35,382 bases of DNA from SZUA-365 sp049663345. GTDB taxonomy: Bacteria; Bacteroidota; Ignavibacteria; SZUA-365. The stretch is taken from positions 1-35,382 of the forward strand of contig JBATDG010000076.1 of NCBI GenBank assembly GCA_049663345.1. The letters run 5' to 3'. Under the pieces are notes generated by a model. The model ran no database searches. It saw only the letters and a list, made by a program, of their open reading frames with translations, and had not been told where the DNA came from. Position 1 is the first letter of the stretch; each line of letters begins with the position of its first letter. Positions 25,544 to 33,327 of this stretch are shown in pieces. The position numbers were made by a program, and so were the translations under genes.

Positions 25544-25587
25544 CCCGGGCTTGCGCCCGGGCTCTGCGAATGTCGCCCTTTCAGGGC
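25544..25587. repeat. Tandem REP-like hairpins
   Basis: There are two consecutive hairpins: CCCGGGC-TTGC-GCCCGGG (25544-25561) and GCCCT-TTC-AGGGC (25575-25587). Paired palindromes of this kind resemble REP elements and may double as a terminator for the preceding gene. The following ~225 bp up to 25814 hold no recognisable gene, although the frame of the next gene is open through part of it. Confidence 0.6.
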
Positions 25588-25814
25588 TCTCTATTTCTTC
25601 CGCATCACCCATTGCATTTATCGTTTGGGGAATGCAAATTGTCGCATACAGATATTCAGAGTCGGAAATCTCTATGTCCGCCTGCATGACGCAATTTGTG
25701 CTGCCATGGGAACCTTCGGCAGCGCTTTCCGCATCCATTCTACTGCATAATGCGGCGGGGTTGGCTGTTGCCGGCCGCGCCTTCAATACGAAGCACATTT
25801 TCAGGAGTCACGCG

Positions 25815-27806
25815 ATGGAAAATCGAAACAGGATTTTTGGAGGATCAGTGTGTCCCGTTCTCTGCGCACTCGTGTTGTTGCTGCTCACGGCGACGGCAGG
25901 CGCCCAGAATTTTCGTGAAGTCGACGACTATGGATGGTCAAGAGGGGTTGACTGGGCCGCGCCTGCAATTGCTGACATCGACGGGAACGGGCTGCTGGAT
26001 ATGATTATCGGCACGAACCAGGATGGCATTATGCGATGGGAGCAGGTGCAGCCCAATTCCAAGAGCTTCCGACGGGTCACAAGGAGATTTCTCACACCGG
26101 ACGGTGTCGATAAATGTGCTCCGTTTTTCATTGATCTTGACGGCAACGGAAAGCTGGATATGCTCATTGCAGGGAGCAGCAGCATCTACCGCTACGAGCA
26201 GACTGTTGCCGGCAGTTCGGAATTCACGTACTCCGTTGCGCAGATAGCGGGAGTCAGTTTTGGTGCAATACCCCGGCTCTGGGCAGGTGATCTCGACGAT
26301 GATGGAATTCTGGATCTGCTGGTTGGAGAGTCGCTCCAAATCATGGGGCACTTGACGCAAAAAAGCCCGAATTCGAATGAGTTCATTAAAAAACGCGACA
26401 TCGTATTTTCCCATCCAGTGCCTTACTACAATCAGCCTCTGGTGATGGATATTGATGGCGACAGCAGGAAGGAAATGCTGGTAGGTGGTCAGGAGAAAAA
26501 AATCCTCCTGTACCGACAGGATGCGGCAGTGAAGGACTCATTTGTACTCCTCAACGCGAACTGGAGCGGTATCTCAGATGCGGAGAACGGTTCGCCAACA
26601 ATCGTTGATGTTGATGGCGATGGATTATGGGATTTGTATGTCGGAATCAAATCCGGGCTGGTGAGACATTACCGGCAGCCGTCCCCGGGCGCAATTGACG
26701 GCTGGGAATTGCAGCAGGGGAATATCCTCAACACTTGGGATTTCGGCATTATCTCTGCGAGTCTGGTGTGCGATTTGGATAGGGACGGACGGCTTGACAT
26801 CCTTCGCAGCGAGGTCCCGATTGAGGTCGGCGGGCTGCCGCGCGCGATACAGCATTTTCGTCAACGTTCCGTCGGCAGTCTGGAAGTGGAATTCCTCGGA
26901 ACATTCAACGGCATTCAGGCCGGCATTTACGATCGCCTGGCCATCACAGATATCGGTGGCGACGGATTGCTTGATTTCTTCATCACACGGGTAAACCAGG
27001 GTATGGAGTGGTATCGTCAAAAGCCCGCCGAGCCTTTCGTTTTTGAACGTATCACCGAAAATCTTCTTCCTTCAGTCACCTGGCCGCAACCATACTCACC
27101 TTCCTTCGTGGATCTCGATCTCAATGGAAAAATGGATCTCCTGCTTGCAAAGACGTATAAATCGAGGGAAATCGATCGGTATGAAGAAGACGCACCAGGA
27201 AGCGGGACCTTTCAGCTGATCACGGCGAAGTGGCTGGATCAAGTTGTATCGTACCCTTCGTTGTTTTTCATCGATTATGATAAAGATGGTTTGCTCGATC
27301 TGCTGCTTGGGGCTTTCGACGGCACGATCCGACATCTTGAACAAGATGCGCCTGCCTCTGCCTTGTTCAGCGAAGCAGGGGCTGCGTTTGCCAAAGTAGT
27401 TGTGGGGAGTCAGGCACAACCCATGATCTTTGATGTCAACAACGACGGGCGGCTCGATGTGATCGTCGGCGACGGGGCGGGCGGACTTTCTCTCTTTCTC
27501 GACATGGGACCGGATGCGGTCGAAACACAATTTGTCCTTCCCTCCGGAATTCGCATCCTCGGTGCCTCCCCGCAGCCGTTCACTGATGCTGCGACACTTC
27601 GCGTCGAACTCGCCGTTCCTGCCGCTATCACCCTGCGTGTTCTTGACCTCCTTGGCAGGGAAGTGGCGCGTCCGCTGCAAGCCGCGGAATACTCAGCCGG
27701 TGTGCACGCTTTTCAGGTTAACCTCGGAGGACTCGCTTCGGGAATTTATCAGGCGGTCGTTTGCACACCTCAAACGCAGGCGGTCACAATGCTGATCAAG
27801 CGGTAA
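25815..27806 (+). CDS. Secreted FG-GAP/VCBS calcium-binding repeat protein with T9SS sorting domain
   Basis: A 663-residue protein. ATG 25815 follows AGGAG at 25803-25807 and starts the signal peptide MENRNRIFGG...LVLLLLTATAGAQN; the longer open frame upstream is rejected. About ten EF-hand-like loops of FG-GAP type follow: DIDGNGLLDMIIG, DLDGNGKLDMLIAG, DLDDDGILDLLVG, DIDGDSRKEMLVGG, DVDGDGLWDLYVG, DLDRDGRLDIL, DIGGDGLLDFF, DLDLNGKMDLLL, DYDKDGLLDLLLG and DVNNDGRLDVIVG. This predicts an integrin-like, calcium-stabilised propeller. The C-terminal domain (GASPQPFTDAATLRVEL, LRVLDLLGREVAR, LASGIYQAVV) is a T9SS type A sorting signal. No enzyme motif is visible; a role in extracellular binding is inferred. 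Confidence 0.88.
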   Translation: MENRNRIFGGSVCPVLCALVLLLLTATAGAQNFREVDDYGWSRGVDWAAPAIADIDGNGLLDMIIGTNQDGIMRWEQVQPNSKSFRRVTRRFLTPDGVDKCAPFFIDLDGNGKLDMLIAGSSSIYRYEQTVAGSSEFTYSVAQIAGVSFGAIPRLWAGDLDDDGILDLLVGESLQIMGHLTQKSPNSNEFIKKRDIVFSHPVPYYNQPLVMDIDGDSRKEMLVGGQEKKILLYRQDAAVKDSFVLLNANWSGISDAENGSPTIVDVDGDGLWDLYVGIKSGLVRHYRQPSPGAIDGWELQQGNILNTWDFGIISASLVCDLDRDGRLDILRSEVPIEVGGLPRAIQHFRQRSVGSLEVEFLGTFNGIQAGIYDRLAITDIGGDGLLDFFITRVNQGMEWYRQKPAEPFVFERITENLLPSVTWPQPYSPSFVDLDLNGKMDLLLAKTYKSREIDRYEEDAPGSGTFQLITAKWLDQVVSYPSLFFIDYDKDGLLDLLLGAFDGTIRHLEQDAPASALFSEAGAAFAKVVVGSQAQPMIFDVNNDGRLDVIVGDGAGGLSLFLDMGPDAVETQFVLPSGIRILGASPQPFTDAATLRVELAVPAAITLRVLDLLGREVARPLQAAEYSAGVHAFQVNLGGLASGIYQAVVCTPQTQAVTMLIKR

Positions 27807-27807
27807 T

Positions 27808-27868
27808 GAGTCAAAAGGTCAAAGAGTCAAAGGGTCAAAGGGTCAATCTGACTTTTTGACCCTTTTTT
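27808..27868. repeat. GGTCAAAG tandem array ending in a terminator hairpin
   Basis: Units GAGTCAAAAG, GTCAAAGA, GTCAAAGG, GTCAAAGG follow the gene stop. The last copy pairs with an inverted copy: AAAGGGTCAA (27837-27846), a 9-base loop, TTGACCCTTT (27856-27865), then a T-run. This makes a good rho-independent terminator for the FG-GAP gene, built from repeat units. A related array occurs at 29655-29697. Confidence 0.75.
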
Positions 27869-27941
27869 CGTCATCACCTGTCTGCTCATAAACCGCAGCT
27901 GCTTTCGGGGATTGAGTTTCGTGCGAAAATTCGCTAGTGTT

Positions 27942-27973
27942 GCCGTAACGATGGAAGTGTGCATCGTTACGGC
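27942..27973. promoter_or_regulatory. 12-bp perfect dyad upstream of the histidine kinase gene
   Basis: GCCGTAACGATG (27942-27953) and CATCGTTACGGC (27962-27973) are exact reverse complements with an 8-base spacer, 120 bp before the kinase start. There is no T-tract, so a protein-binding operator or leader RNA hairpin is more likely than a terminator. It is not related to the other hairpins in the window. Confidence 0.55.
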
Positions 27974-28093
27974 TTTCGAGCTGATCCTCCCTACCGGCCC
28001 CCATCCTGCTTTCTTTTGACCGGCATACGCACAGCTTTGAAATCTTGTGGAGGTGTTATCAATGAACGCGATTCCTCACGAAGGAGATAGGTT

Positions 28094-29548
28094 ATGCTTT
28101 CGCATTGGTTCGATGGCGACCGCAAACTTGCGGTGTGGATTTTGGTATTCAACTCCGGTTTGCTTGTTCTAGATACCATAACAGCGAGAGGGTATGCTGA
28201 GTGGATTCTATACATACTTCCTGTGCTGCTGCTCACGCGCGCGTCGAAGCCGGGTGTAATTTACTCTCTAGGTGGAGTGTCGGTCCTCTTTCTTTTAACA
28301 GGATTTCTTCTCTCACCTATGGGAGTCGATGACTCGATCACTGTAGTGAATCGCAGCATTTGCGGACTGCTTTTGCTTGCCGTCATCGCAGCGATTTCCA
28401 AACAGAAACAAAGGGAGTGGAAACTCGAATCCTTCGATCTCTACAAGCAGGCGGTGATCGATGCCGCACCCCTCGGCGCCCATATGTACGAGGTTAATAC
28501 CGACGGCATCCTGCAATTCAAAACAAAGAATCGTTATGCCATCGAAACGTTAAACGGGACCCTGAATCCTGGCGGCCACACGGCGCCGGGAGAATTATAC
28601 CCGAGCACTCTCCGTCTCGTGGGAAAGGAAATTGTCGAACGCATTGCGCGCAACGGCGGTGAATGGTCGGAATTTGTTGCCGTGCATGAAGGGGCGAACG
28701 AGCGCTTTTTTGAGGTTCATGTCGTGATGATACGCCCCGGCGACCTCGGCGTTTTCTTTCGGGACGTTTCGGAAATTCGAAGAGCGGAGCTTGCCGAGCG
28801 AAAGGCACGGGAACTCTCGGAGCAGACCATAAAACTGAAGGATCATTTCATAGCGACAATATCCCACGAGATCAGAACGCCGCTGAACATCATCCTCGGT
28901 TATATTTCGCTCCTCCGGGAACAGGAACTCGCAGGGCAGGAATTCACAAATGACTGTTTCGAAAGCATCCTTGCAGCCAGTACCCGGCTGACGCGGACAG
29001 TTGATCTGATTCTGAGCAATGCGCGGCTGAGAGCAGGTGAATTGAAGCCGCAGTGGGAGTACGTGGATTTGAACCGGTACTTAAAAATGAGTGTGGAGAA
29101 AATGGCGACAGTCGCTGCAAAGAAGCAGCTCGATCTCAGGTACCAGACGTTTGAGCCGCCGGTGTCGGTACGACTAGATGAGTATCTGTTCGGCCAGGCT
29201 CTTCACAACTTTCTCGACAATGCTATCAAGTTCACTCCACGGGGTGTTATCGATGTATTCGTTACTCCGGAAACCCACGGAGACGGGGTCGTGGTCACGA
29301 TACAGGATGAGGGTATCGGAATATCGCAGGATTTTCTTCCCATGCTGTATAATGCATATTCTCAGGAGTCTATAGGCTATAGTCGGAATTATGAGGGTTT
29401 AGGCCTCGGAATGTCGATCGCCAGGGAGTATCTCGAACTTATGGGGATGCGCATAGCAGTCGAGAGTGCGCCCGGTGCCGGTACGAAAGTGTACGTTCAA
29501 ATCCCGGAACGACTGATCCGGATGGAGGTGGACAATTCACCTGTCTGA
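28094..29548 (+). CDS. Membrane-bound sensor histidine kinase
   Basis: A 484-residue kinase from ATG 28094, with AAGGAGAT just upstream. The N-terminus has about four membrane helices (residues ~12-103: VWILVFNSGLLVLD, WILYILPVLLL, GVSVLFLLTGFLL, ICGLLLLAVIAAI). A PAS-like segment follows (~110-235, YKQAVIDAAPLGAHMYEVNTDG to GDLGVFFRDVSEI) and then a coiled linker. The HisKA phosphorylation site is ISHEIRTPLN with H258. The HATPase domain has N-box NFLDNAIKFTP, G1 DEGIGI and G2 GLGLGMSIA. All catalytic motifs are intact. No response-regulator gene is adjacent on either side, so it is an orphan here and its stimulus and partner are unknown. Confidence 0.92.
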   Translation: MLSHWFDGDRKLAVWILVFNSGLLVLDTITARGYAEWILYILPVLLLTRASKPGVIYSLGGVSVLFLLTGFLLSPMGVDDSITVVNRSICGLLLLAVIAAISKQKQREWKLESFDLYKQAVIDAAPLGAHMYEVNTDGILQFKTKNRYAIETLNGTLNPGGHTAPGELYPSTLRLVGKEIVERIARNGGEWSEFVAVHEGANERFFEVHVVMIRPGDLGVFFRDVSEIRRAELAERKARELSEQTIKLKDHFIATISHEIRTPLNIILGYISLLREQELAGQEFTNDCFESILAASTRLTRTVDLILSNARLRAGELKPQWEYVDLNRYLKMSVEKMATVAAKKQLDLRYQTFEPPVSVRLDEYLFGQALHNFLDNAIKFTPRGVIDVFVTPETHGDGVVVTIQDEGIGISQDFLPMLYNAYSQESIGYSRNYEGLGLGMSIAREYLELMGMRIAVESAPGAGTKVYVQIPERLIRMEVDNSPV

Positions 29549-29585
29549 TCTTCTCCTCGCGACTTAGCGTGCTTGCCGCTCCGGA

Positions 29586-29602
29586 GTCCCGTGCAGCGGG
29601 AC
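29586..29602. repeat. GTCCCG hairpin
   Basis: GTCCCG-TGCAG-CGGGAC lies just after the kinase gene. It belongs with the similar hairpins at 14991 and 30292 and probably acts as a small dispersed palindrome or a weak terminator. Confidence 0.55.
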
Positions 29603-29654
29603 GAAGGATAGTGCCTCTGCGATAAAATGGTTCTTCGCCGCATCCGGGAATGTC

Positions 29655-29697
29655 GGGTCACTTTGACTTTTTGACCCTTTGACATTTTGACTCTTTC
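29655..29697. repeat. Inverted GGTCAAAG-type array between convergent genes
   Basis: The forward strand reads CACTTTGACTTTTTGACC followed by CTTTGACATTTTGACTCTTT. This is the reverse complement of the unit seen at 27808-27846, with approximately 9-bp spacing. It lies directly at the 3' end of the reverse-strand deacylase gene, where it may serve transcription termination. Together with 27808-27868 it flanks the kinase gene in opposite orientation. Confidence 0.7.
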
Positions 29698-30165
29698 CTA
29701 CTCATGCACCGCAAACTTCAGCACGGTGGGTGTTACCAGACGTGCATACTCGGCGTATGGCAGCCGGATCAATTCACGATGCGTGCCGGCGTTGAATGCG
29801 ATGGCATCGTCCTCGCTCAGTTTTTGTGCTACGTACACAGGCATTCCATAGAGGTTGCCGAATGGCGGCATTGCGCCAAGCTCGCATTGTGGAAAAAGCG
29901 CTGAGAAATCCCGTTCGTGTGCGAGGGTGACATGGTCGGCACCGATGGCCTCCCTGAGGAGACCGAAATCCACCTGACAGGAGGCGGGCAGCACGGCCAT
30001 CGCCATTTTTCCGTCGATGCTGATCATGACGCATTTCGCCATTTCATCGCCGGAAATATGCGCTGTCTGGGCAATTTCCTGTGACGTGTACGCAGTAGAA
30101 TGCAGTATCGACACATAGCGCACACCCTCACGATCGAGGAACTCCTTGAGTCGCTGAACTGGCAT
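29698..30165 (-). CDS. YbaK/ProX-type aminoacyl-tRNA deacylase
   Basis: A 155-residue protein from ATG 30165-30163 with GGAGG upstream (reverse strand); a longer frame with 35 extra codons is rejected. Family features are the conserved lysine K44 (GDEMAKCVMISIDGK) and the substrate-pocket loop GAMPPFGNLYGMPVYV. The family hydrolyses mis-charged tRNAs such as Cys- or Ala-tRNA(Pro) in trans, protecting translation accuracy; some members have other or unknown substrates. It stands alone on the reverse strand between the kinase and a small lipoprotein. Confidence 0.88.
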   Translation of the reverse strand: MPVQRLKEFLDREGVRYVSILHSTAYTSQEIAQTAHISGDEMAKCVMISIDGKMAMAVLPASCQVDFGLLREAIGADHVTLAHERDFSALFPQCELGAMPPFGNLYGMPVYVAQKLSEDDAIAFNAGTHRELIRLPYAEYARLVTPTVLKFAVHE

Positions 30166-30291
30166 GGGAACCTCCGTTTTCCCGCACGCAAGTATGCGTC
30201 GGGAGTGACAGGATGTGAAAAGAAAATGAGTGTATGCAGCGATGCTAATCAGAATTTGCGGGAAAGTCAAGGCACAAAGGCACCCGTCTTC

Positions 30292-30332
30292 GTCCCGCAG
30301 AGCGGGACTACGCCGCGGCAGGCTCCGGCGTA
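30292..30332. repeat. Paired hairpins upstream of the small lipoprotein
   Basis: There are two adjacent stems: GTCCCGC-AGA-GCGGGAC (30292-30308) and TACGCCG...CGGCGTA (30309-30315 with 30326-30332). A further 9-bp inverted pair, GGGCGAGCC (30345-30353) and GGCTCGCCC (30427-30435), could close a larger fold. No gene is seen between 30166 and 30537. Confidence 0.55.
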
Positions 30333-30537
30333 GAAAAGGCGTAGGGGCGAGCCATCTTCCAAATCGACGGGGGCGTTAGCAGCAGAAAAAGGTTGTTGAA
30401 TGAAATGCAGGTTCATAATCGACATCGGCTCGCCCGATGGAGCCGCAACATCCCGCTCGAAACCGGACATGTGCAGAAGTTGCTCTCAGTTGCGTAGCGG
30501 ATGTATTTTATGGAGTCGATCATACAGGAACTTACCA

Positions 30538-30924
30538 ATGAAATCCACTTCCTCTCTTTCGCGTACCTCCGGTCAGTTTCCCATCCAGCTGGTGGTGGTA
30601 GTGTTGCTCGCCTGGACAACCCTTACCATCCTGCCCGGCTGCACCAGCGACGACGACGGTCCAATACAGCCGACCTCGTTCGCGCTGCTGCTGACTAACA
30701 AAACTCCGAGGGACTATAACGTATATCAAAGGCCATCTTCCGCTGGCGATGTGTTTGGCAAGGTGGGCGTGGCTCCCTCAGGATCGACCTATCGCATCAA
30801 TCCTCTCACCCCCGGTACGAACTATGTTTTCCGACTCCTGAGAGATGGAAATACCGTTGACCAGTTCGACTTCGAGAATAACGTAAACTCCACTGGCAGC
30901 GATGTTGCCTGGGAAGTGAAGTGA
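30538..30924 (+). CDS. Small lipoprotein of unknown function
   Basis: A 128-residue protein. ATG 30538 follows AGGA at about 30526; the open frame upstream is not protein-like. The signal is long, MKSTSSLSRTSGQFPIQ then VVVVLLAWTTLTILPGC, with lipobox ILPGC at residue 35. A short acidic linker (TSDDDGP) leads to a ~85-residue beta-rich domain (FALLLTNKTPRDYNVYQRPS... FRLLRDGNTVDQFDFE) that may have an Ig-like fold. No family is recognised. A terminator is not obvious. Confidence 0.7.
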   Translation: MKSTSSLSRTSGQFPIQLVVVVLLAWTTLTILPGCTSDDDGPIQPTSFALLLTNKTPRDYNVYQRPSSAGDVFGKVGVAPSGSTYRINPLTPGTNYVFRLLRDGNTVDQFDFENNVNSTGSDVAWEVK

Positions 30925-31120
30925 GCGCTGCGACGAACAGGAAGGCTCGTATTTCAAAAGTCCAATTTGTGTAATCCGTGAAATCTGTGGTTACTCTTCG
31001 ATGGGCGTGCCTGCCACAGCGGAGTCCCGTATGGCGTGAATGAGAAGGGAAAGCTCTTTCTCCTGCTTAGCTCAGCCTTTCGTATATTATCTTTTTACAT
31101 CACCTCAAGGCAGCAATACA

Positions 31121-32074
31121 ATGTCACGCTTCTTTATGCATTTCTGGTCGGACGAACTGTGCGACATGCATTACAGTGAAGGATTCAGCGGAACCATGCT
31201 GGAGTTCACCGCTGGCGAGGGATTCTCTCGCGCGGAATTGCAGCCGGGAGACATTCTCTACATTATCAGCGTGTATGACGGGCAGCTGATGCTGATCGGA
31301 AAAATGACCGTTGGCCGCATTCTCACATCCTACAGCGAGGCAGTGTCGCTCATCGCTCCGGAGGTTGAGGAAGCCCCGGAATATGTGCTCTGCGCCGAGG
31401 GACTGGCATCCGAGCAGTACTTCACGCGTCAGCTGATGATGGAGGAAGCCGGTGATCTTCGCTTTCTCACAATAGACGGAAGCACGAAGCCGCTGAAATT
31501 TGCCGATGGGGAAGAGGTGGATGAGCATGCGCTGGAAGGCGTTCATGAAATCACACCCGCCTCGGCAATGATTCTCGACCAGGTGCTTTCTCAACCCTTT
31601 CATGATCAGCTTCCCGATCTGGAAGAGGATGCCGACGAGGAAGACGAAATTGATGATGAGGATCTCGCCGCCATTGCACGCAGCTTTGCTGACGAAGAAA
31701 CCAACCGGCGCGTGCAGGATGCCGCTACGGATTTTGTTGTTGGAGCCTTTGAGGAAAAAGGATGGACGATCATTCCCATGGATGATCCGGAAGAAGGGTA
31801 TGATCTGCAATGCACCGTGGGCGATGACCACCTGCATGTAGTGGTGAGAGGGAATGCAAACGATGCCCTCGAATTCATGCTTACGGAACTCGAATACGCA
31901 CGGGCCGAACGTGATGGCCACTTCGCACTCTGCATCGTCAGCGGCGCACTGTCAGGGAATCCGTCGCTCACCACGTTCAGCGGCGACGATCTCTACGATC
32001 TCTTCGATGCACGTCCCCTGAAGTGGGCCTTCCGCTTCCGCGAGGAAGACGAACTGCCGACGGAGGATTTTTAG
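31121..32074 (+). CDS. PUA/EVE-like protein with a degenerate nuclease-like C-terminal domain
   Basis: A 317-residue protein from ATG 31121; a longer open frame begins at 31040. The first ~70 residues (FFMHFWSDELCDMHYSEGF... LQPGDILYIISVYDGQLMLIGKMTVGRIL) look like the PUA/EVE-type fold, which in relatives binds modified bases in DNA or RNA. A strongly acidic linker lies at residues ~165-185. The C-terminal part (RRVQDAATDFVVGAFEEKGW, GYDLQC, HLHVVVRGN at ~240, FMLTELEYARAE) follows the pattern of DUF3883-type PD-(D/E)xK nucleases. There the usual IEVKG is VVVRG, so the catalytic Glu and Lys appear lost. It lies 4 bp from an rRNA methyltransferase gene and is probably co-transcribed with it. 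The fold assignment is inference. Confidence 0.65.
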   Translation: MSRFFMHFWSDELCDMHYSEGFSGTMLEFTAGEGFSRAELQPGDILYIISVYDGQLMLIGKMTVGRILTSYSEAVSLIAPEVEEAPEYVLCAEGLASEQYFTRQLMMEEAGDLRFLTIDGSTKPLKFADGEEVDEHALEGVHEITPASAMILDQVLSQPFHDQLPDLEEDADEEDEIDDEDLAAIARSFADEETNRRVQDAATDFVVGAFEEKGWTIIPMDDPEEGYDLQCTVGDDHLHVVVRGNANDALEFMLTELEYARAERDGHFALCIVSGALSGNPSLTTFSGDDLYDLFDARPLKWAFRFREEDELPTEDF

Positions 32075-32078
32075 GATA

Positions 32079-33278
32079 ATGAGAACAAACCTTCCCGAAG
32101 TAACTCTCAAATACGGCCGTGAGGACTCGCTTCTCCGCCGCCACCCCTGGATATTTTCCGGCGCCATTCACAGCGTGGATCGTGAGCCCGCATCGGGCGC
32201 TACCGTGCTCATCCGCGACTCGAAAGGGATTCCGCTGGCCGTCGCTGCCTGGTCTCCGGTCTCGCAAATCCGTGCCCGGGTGTGGACTTTCGATGCCGAC
32301 ACACGCATCGATGCGGATTTCTTTCGTCAGCGCATAGAAAGCGCGGCGGTGCTGCGTGCGTCGCTTTTCGATGAATCCCGGACCAATGCCTACCGTCTGC
32401 TCGCCTCCGAGGCGGACCTGCTGCCCGGCGTGATTGTGGATCGCTACGCCGACGTCCTCGTCTGTCAGTTCCTTTCCGCCGGCGCTGAAAAATGGCGGGA
32501 GACCATTCTGCAGATTCTTTCCGAACGATTTCCGGACTTCCGATTGTTCGAGCGATCCGATGGAGATTCTCGCGAGAAAGAGGGTCTTGCGGAGCGCATC
32601 GGGAGTATGGGAAAACAGGAGCCGGAATTCCCCTGCACTGTGCTTGAGCATAGTATCCCGATTTTGGTGGATCCGATGAAGGGGCACAAAACCGGCTTCT
32701 ACCTCGATCAGAGAGAGAATCGCGCCCTGCTCGGACGCCATGCACGCGGTGCCGAAGTGTTGAACTGCTTTTCCTACACCGGCGGCTTTGCGCTGCACGC
32801 CCTGGCTGGCGGTGCGGCGATGGTGACCGATGTCGACGTTTCGGCAGATGCGCTCAGTCTCGCACGCCGCAACATCGAGCTCAATTCTTTCGACGATTCG
32901 CGCTACGCCCAGGTCGAAGCGGATGTCTTCAACTACCTCCGAAGCTGCCGGGATGAGCGGCGGCAGTTCGATATGATCGTGCTTGATCCACCCAAATTCG
33001 CTGCTTCGAAAGCACAGGTTGACCGCGCTGCACGTGGATACAAAGACATCAACCTGCTGGCGATGAAGCTGCTTCGTCCCGGAGGATTGCTTTTCACTTT
33101 CTCCTGCAGCGGACACATTCCCTTGCCGCTTTTTCAGAAAATAGTGGCCGACGCAGCTGTCGACGCGAAGCGGGATGGACGGGCGCTGCATGTGATGACG
33201 CAGGATTCCGATCACCCCATCGCGCTGGCTATTCCCGAGTCCTGGTATCTGAAAGGCCTGCTTTGCCGGGTGGAGTGA
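32079..33278 (+). CDS. rlmI: Class I SAM-dependent rRNA (cytosine-C5) methyltransferase, RlmI family
   Basis: A 399-residue protein. The N-terminal PUA-like domain (LLRRHPWIFSGAI..., ~15-80) is followed by a central EEHEE-type region (YRLLASEADLLPGVIVDRYADVLVCQF). The Rossmann methyltransferase domain begins with GHKTGFYLDQRENR and VLNCFSYTGGFALHALAGGA (SAM-binding motif I). It continues with the catalytic motif DPPKFAASK and FTFSCSG, whose Cys matches the RlmI nucleophile position. In E. coli RlmI makes m5C1962 in 23S rRNA. ATG 32079 follows AGGA closely and is only 4 bp after the previous stop, indicating an operon with the PUA-like gene. Confidence 0.9.
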   Translation: MRTNLPEVTLKYGREDSLLRRHPWIFSGAIHSVDREPASGATVLIRDSKGIPLAVAAWSPVSQIRARVWTFDADTRIDADFFRQRIESAAVLRASLFDESRTNAYRLLASEADLLPGVIVDRYADVLVCQFLSAGAEKWRETILQILSERFPDFRLFERSDGDSREKEGLAERIGSMGKQEPEFPCTVLEHSIPILVDPMKGHKTGFYLDQRENRALLGRHARGAEVLNCFSYTGGFALHALAGGAAMVTDVDVSADALSLARRNIELNSFDDSRYAQVEADVFNYLRSCRDERRQFDMIVLDPPKFAASKAQVDRAARGYKDINLLAMKLLRPGGLLFTFSCSGHIPLPLFQKIVADAAVDAKRDGRALHVMTQDSDHPIALAIPESWYLKGLLCRVE

Positions 33279-33327
33279 TAAATTCAGGGCTTTGTCGGGA
33301 GAAGACAGGGCTCTATTTTATAACGAT

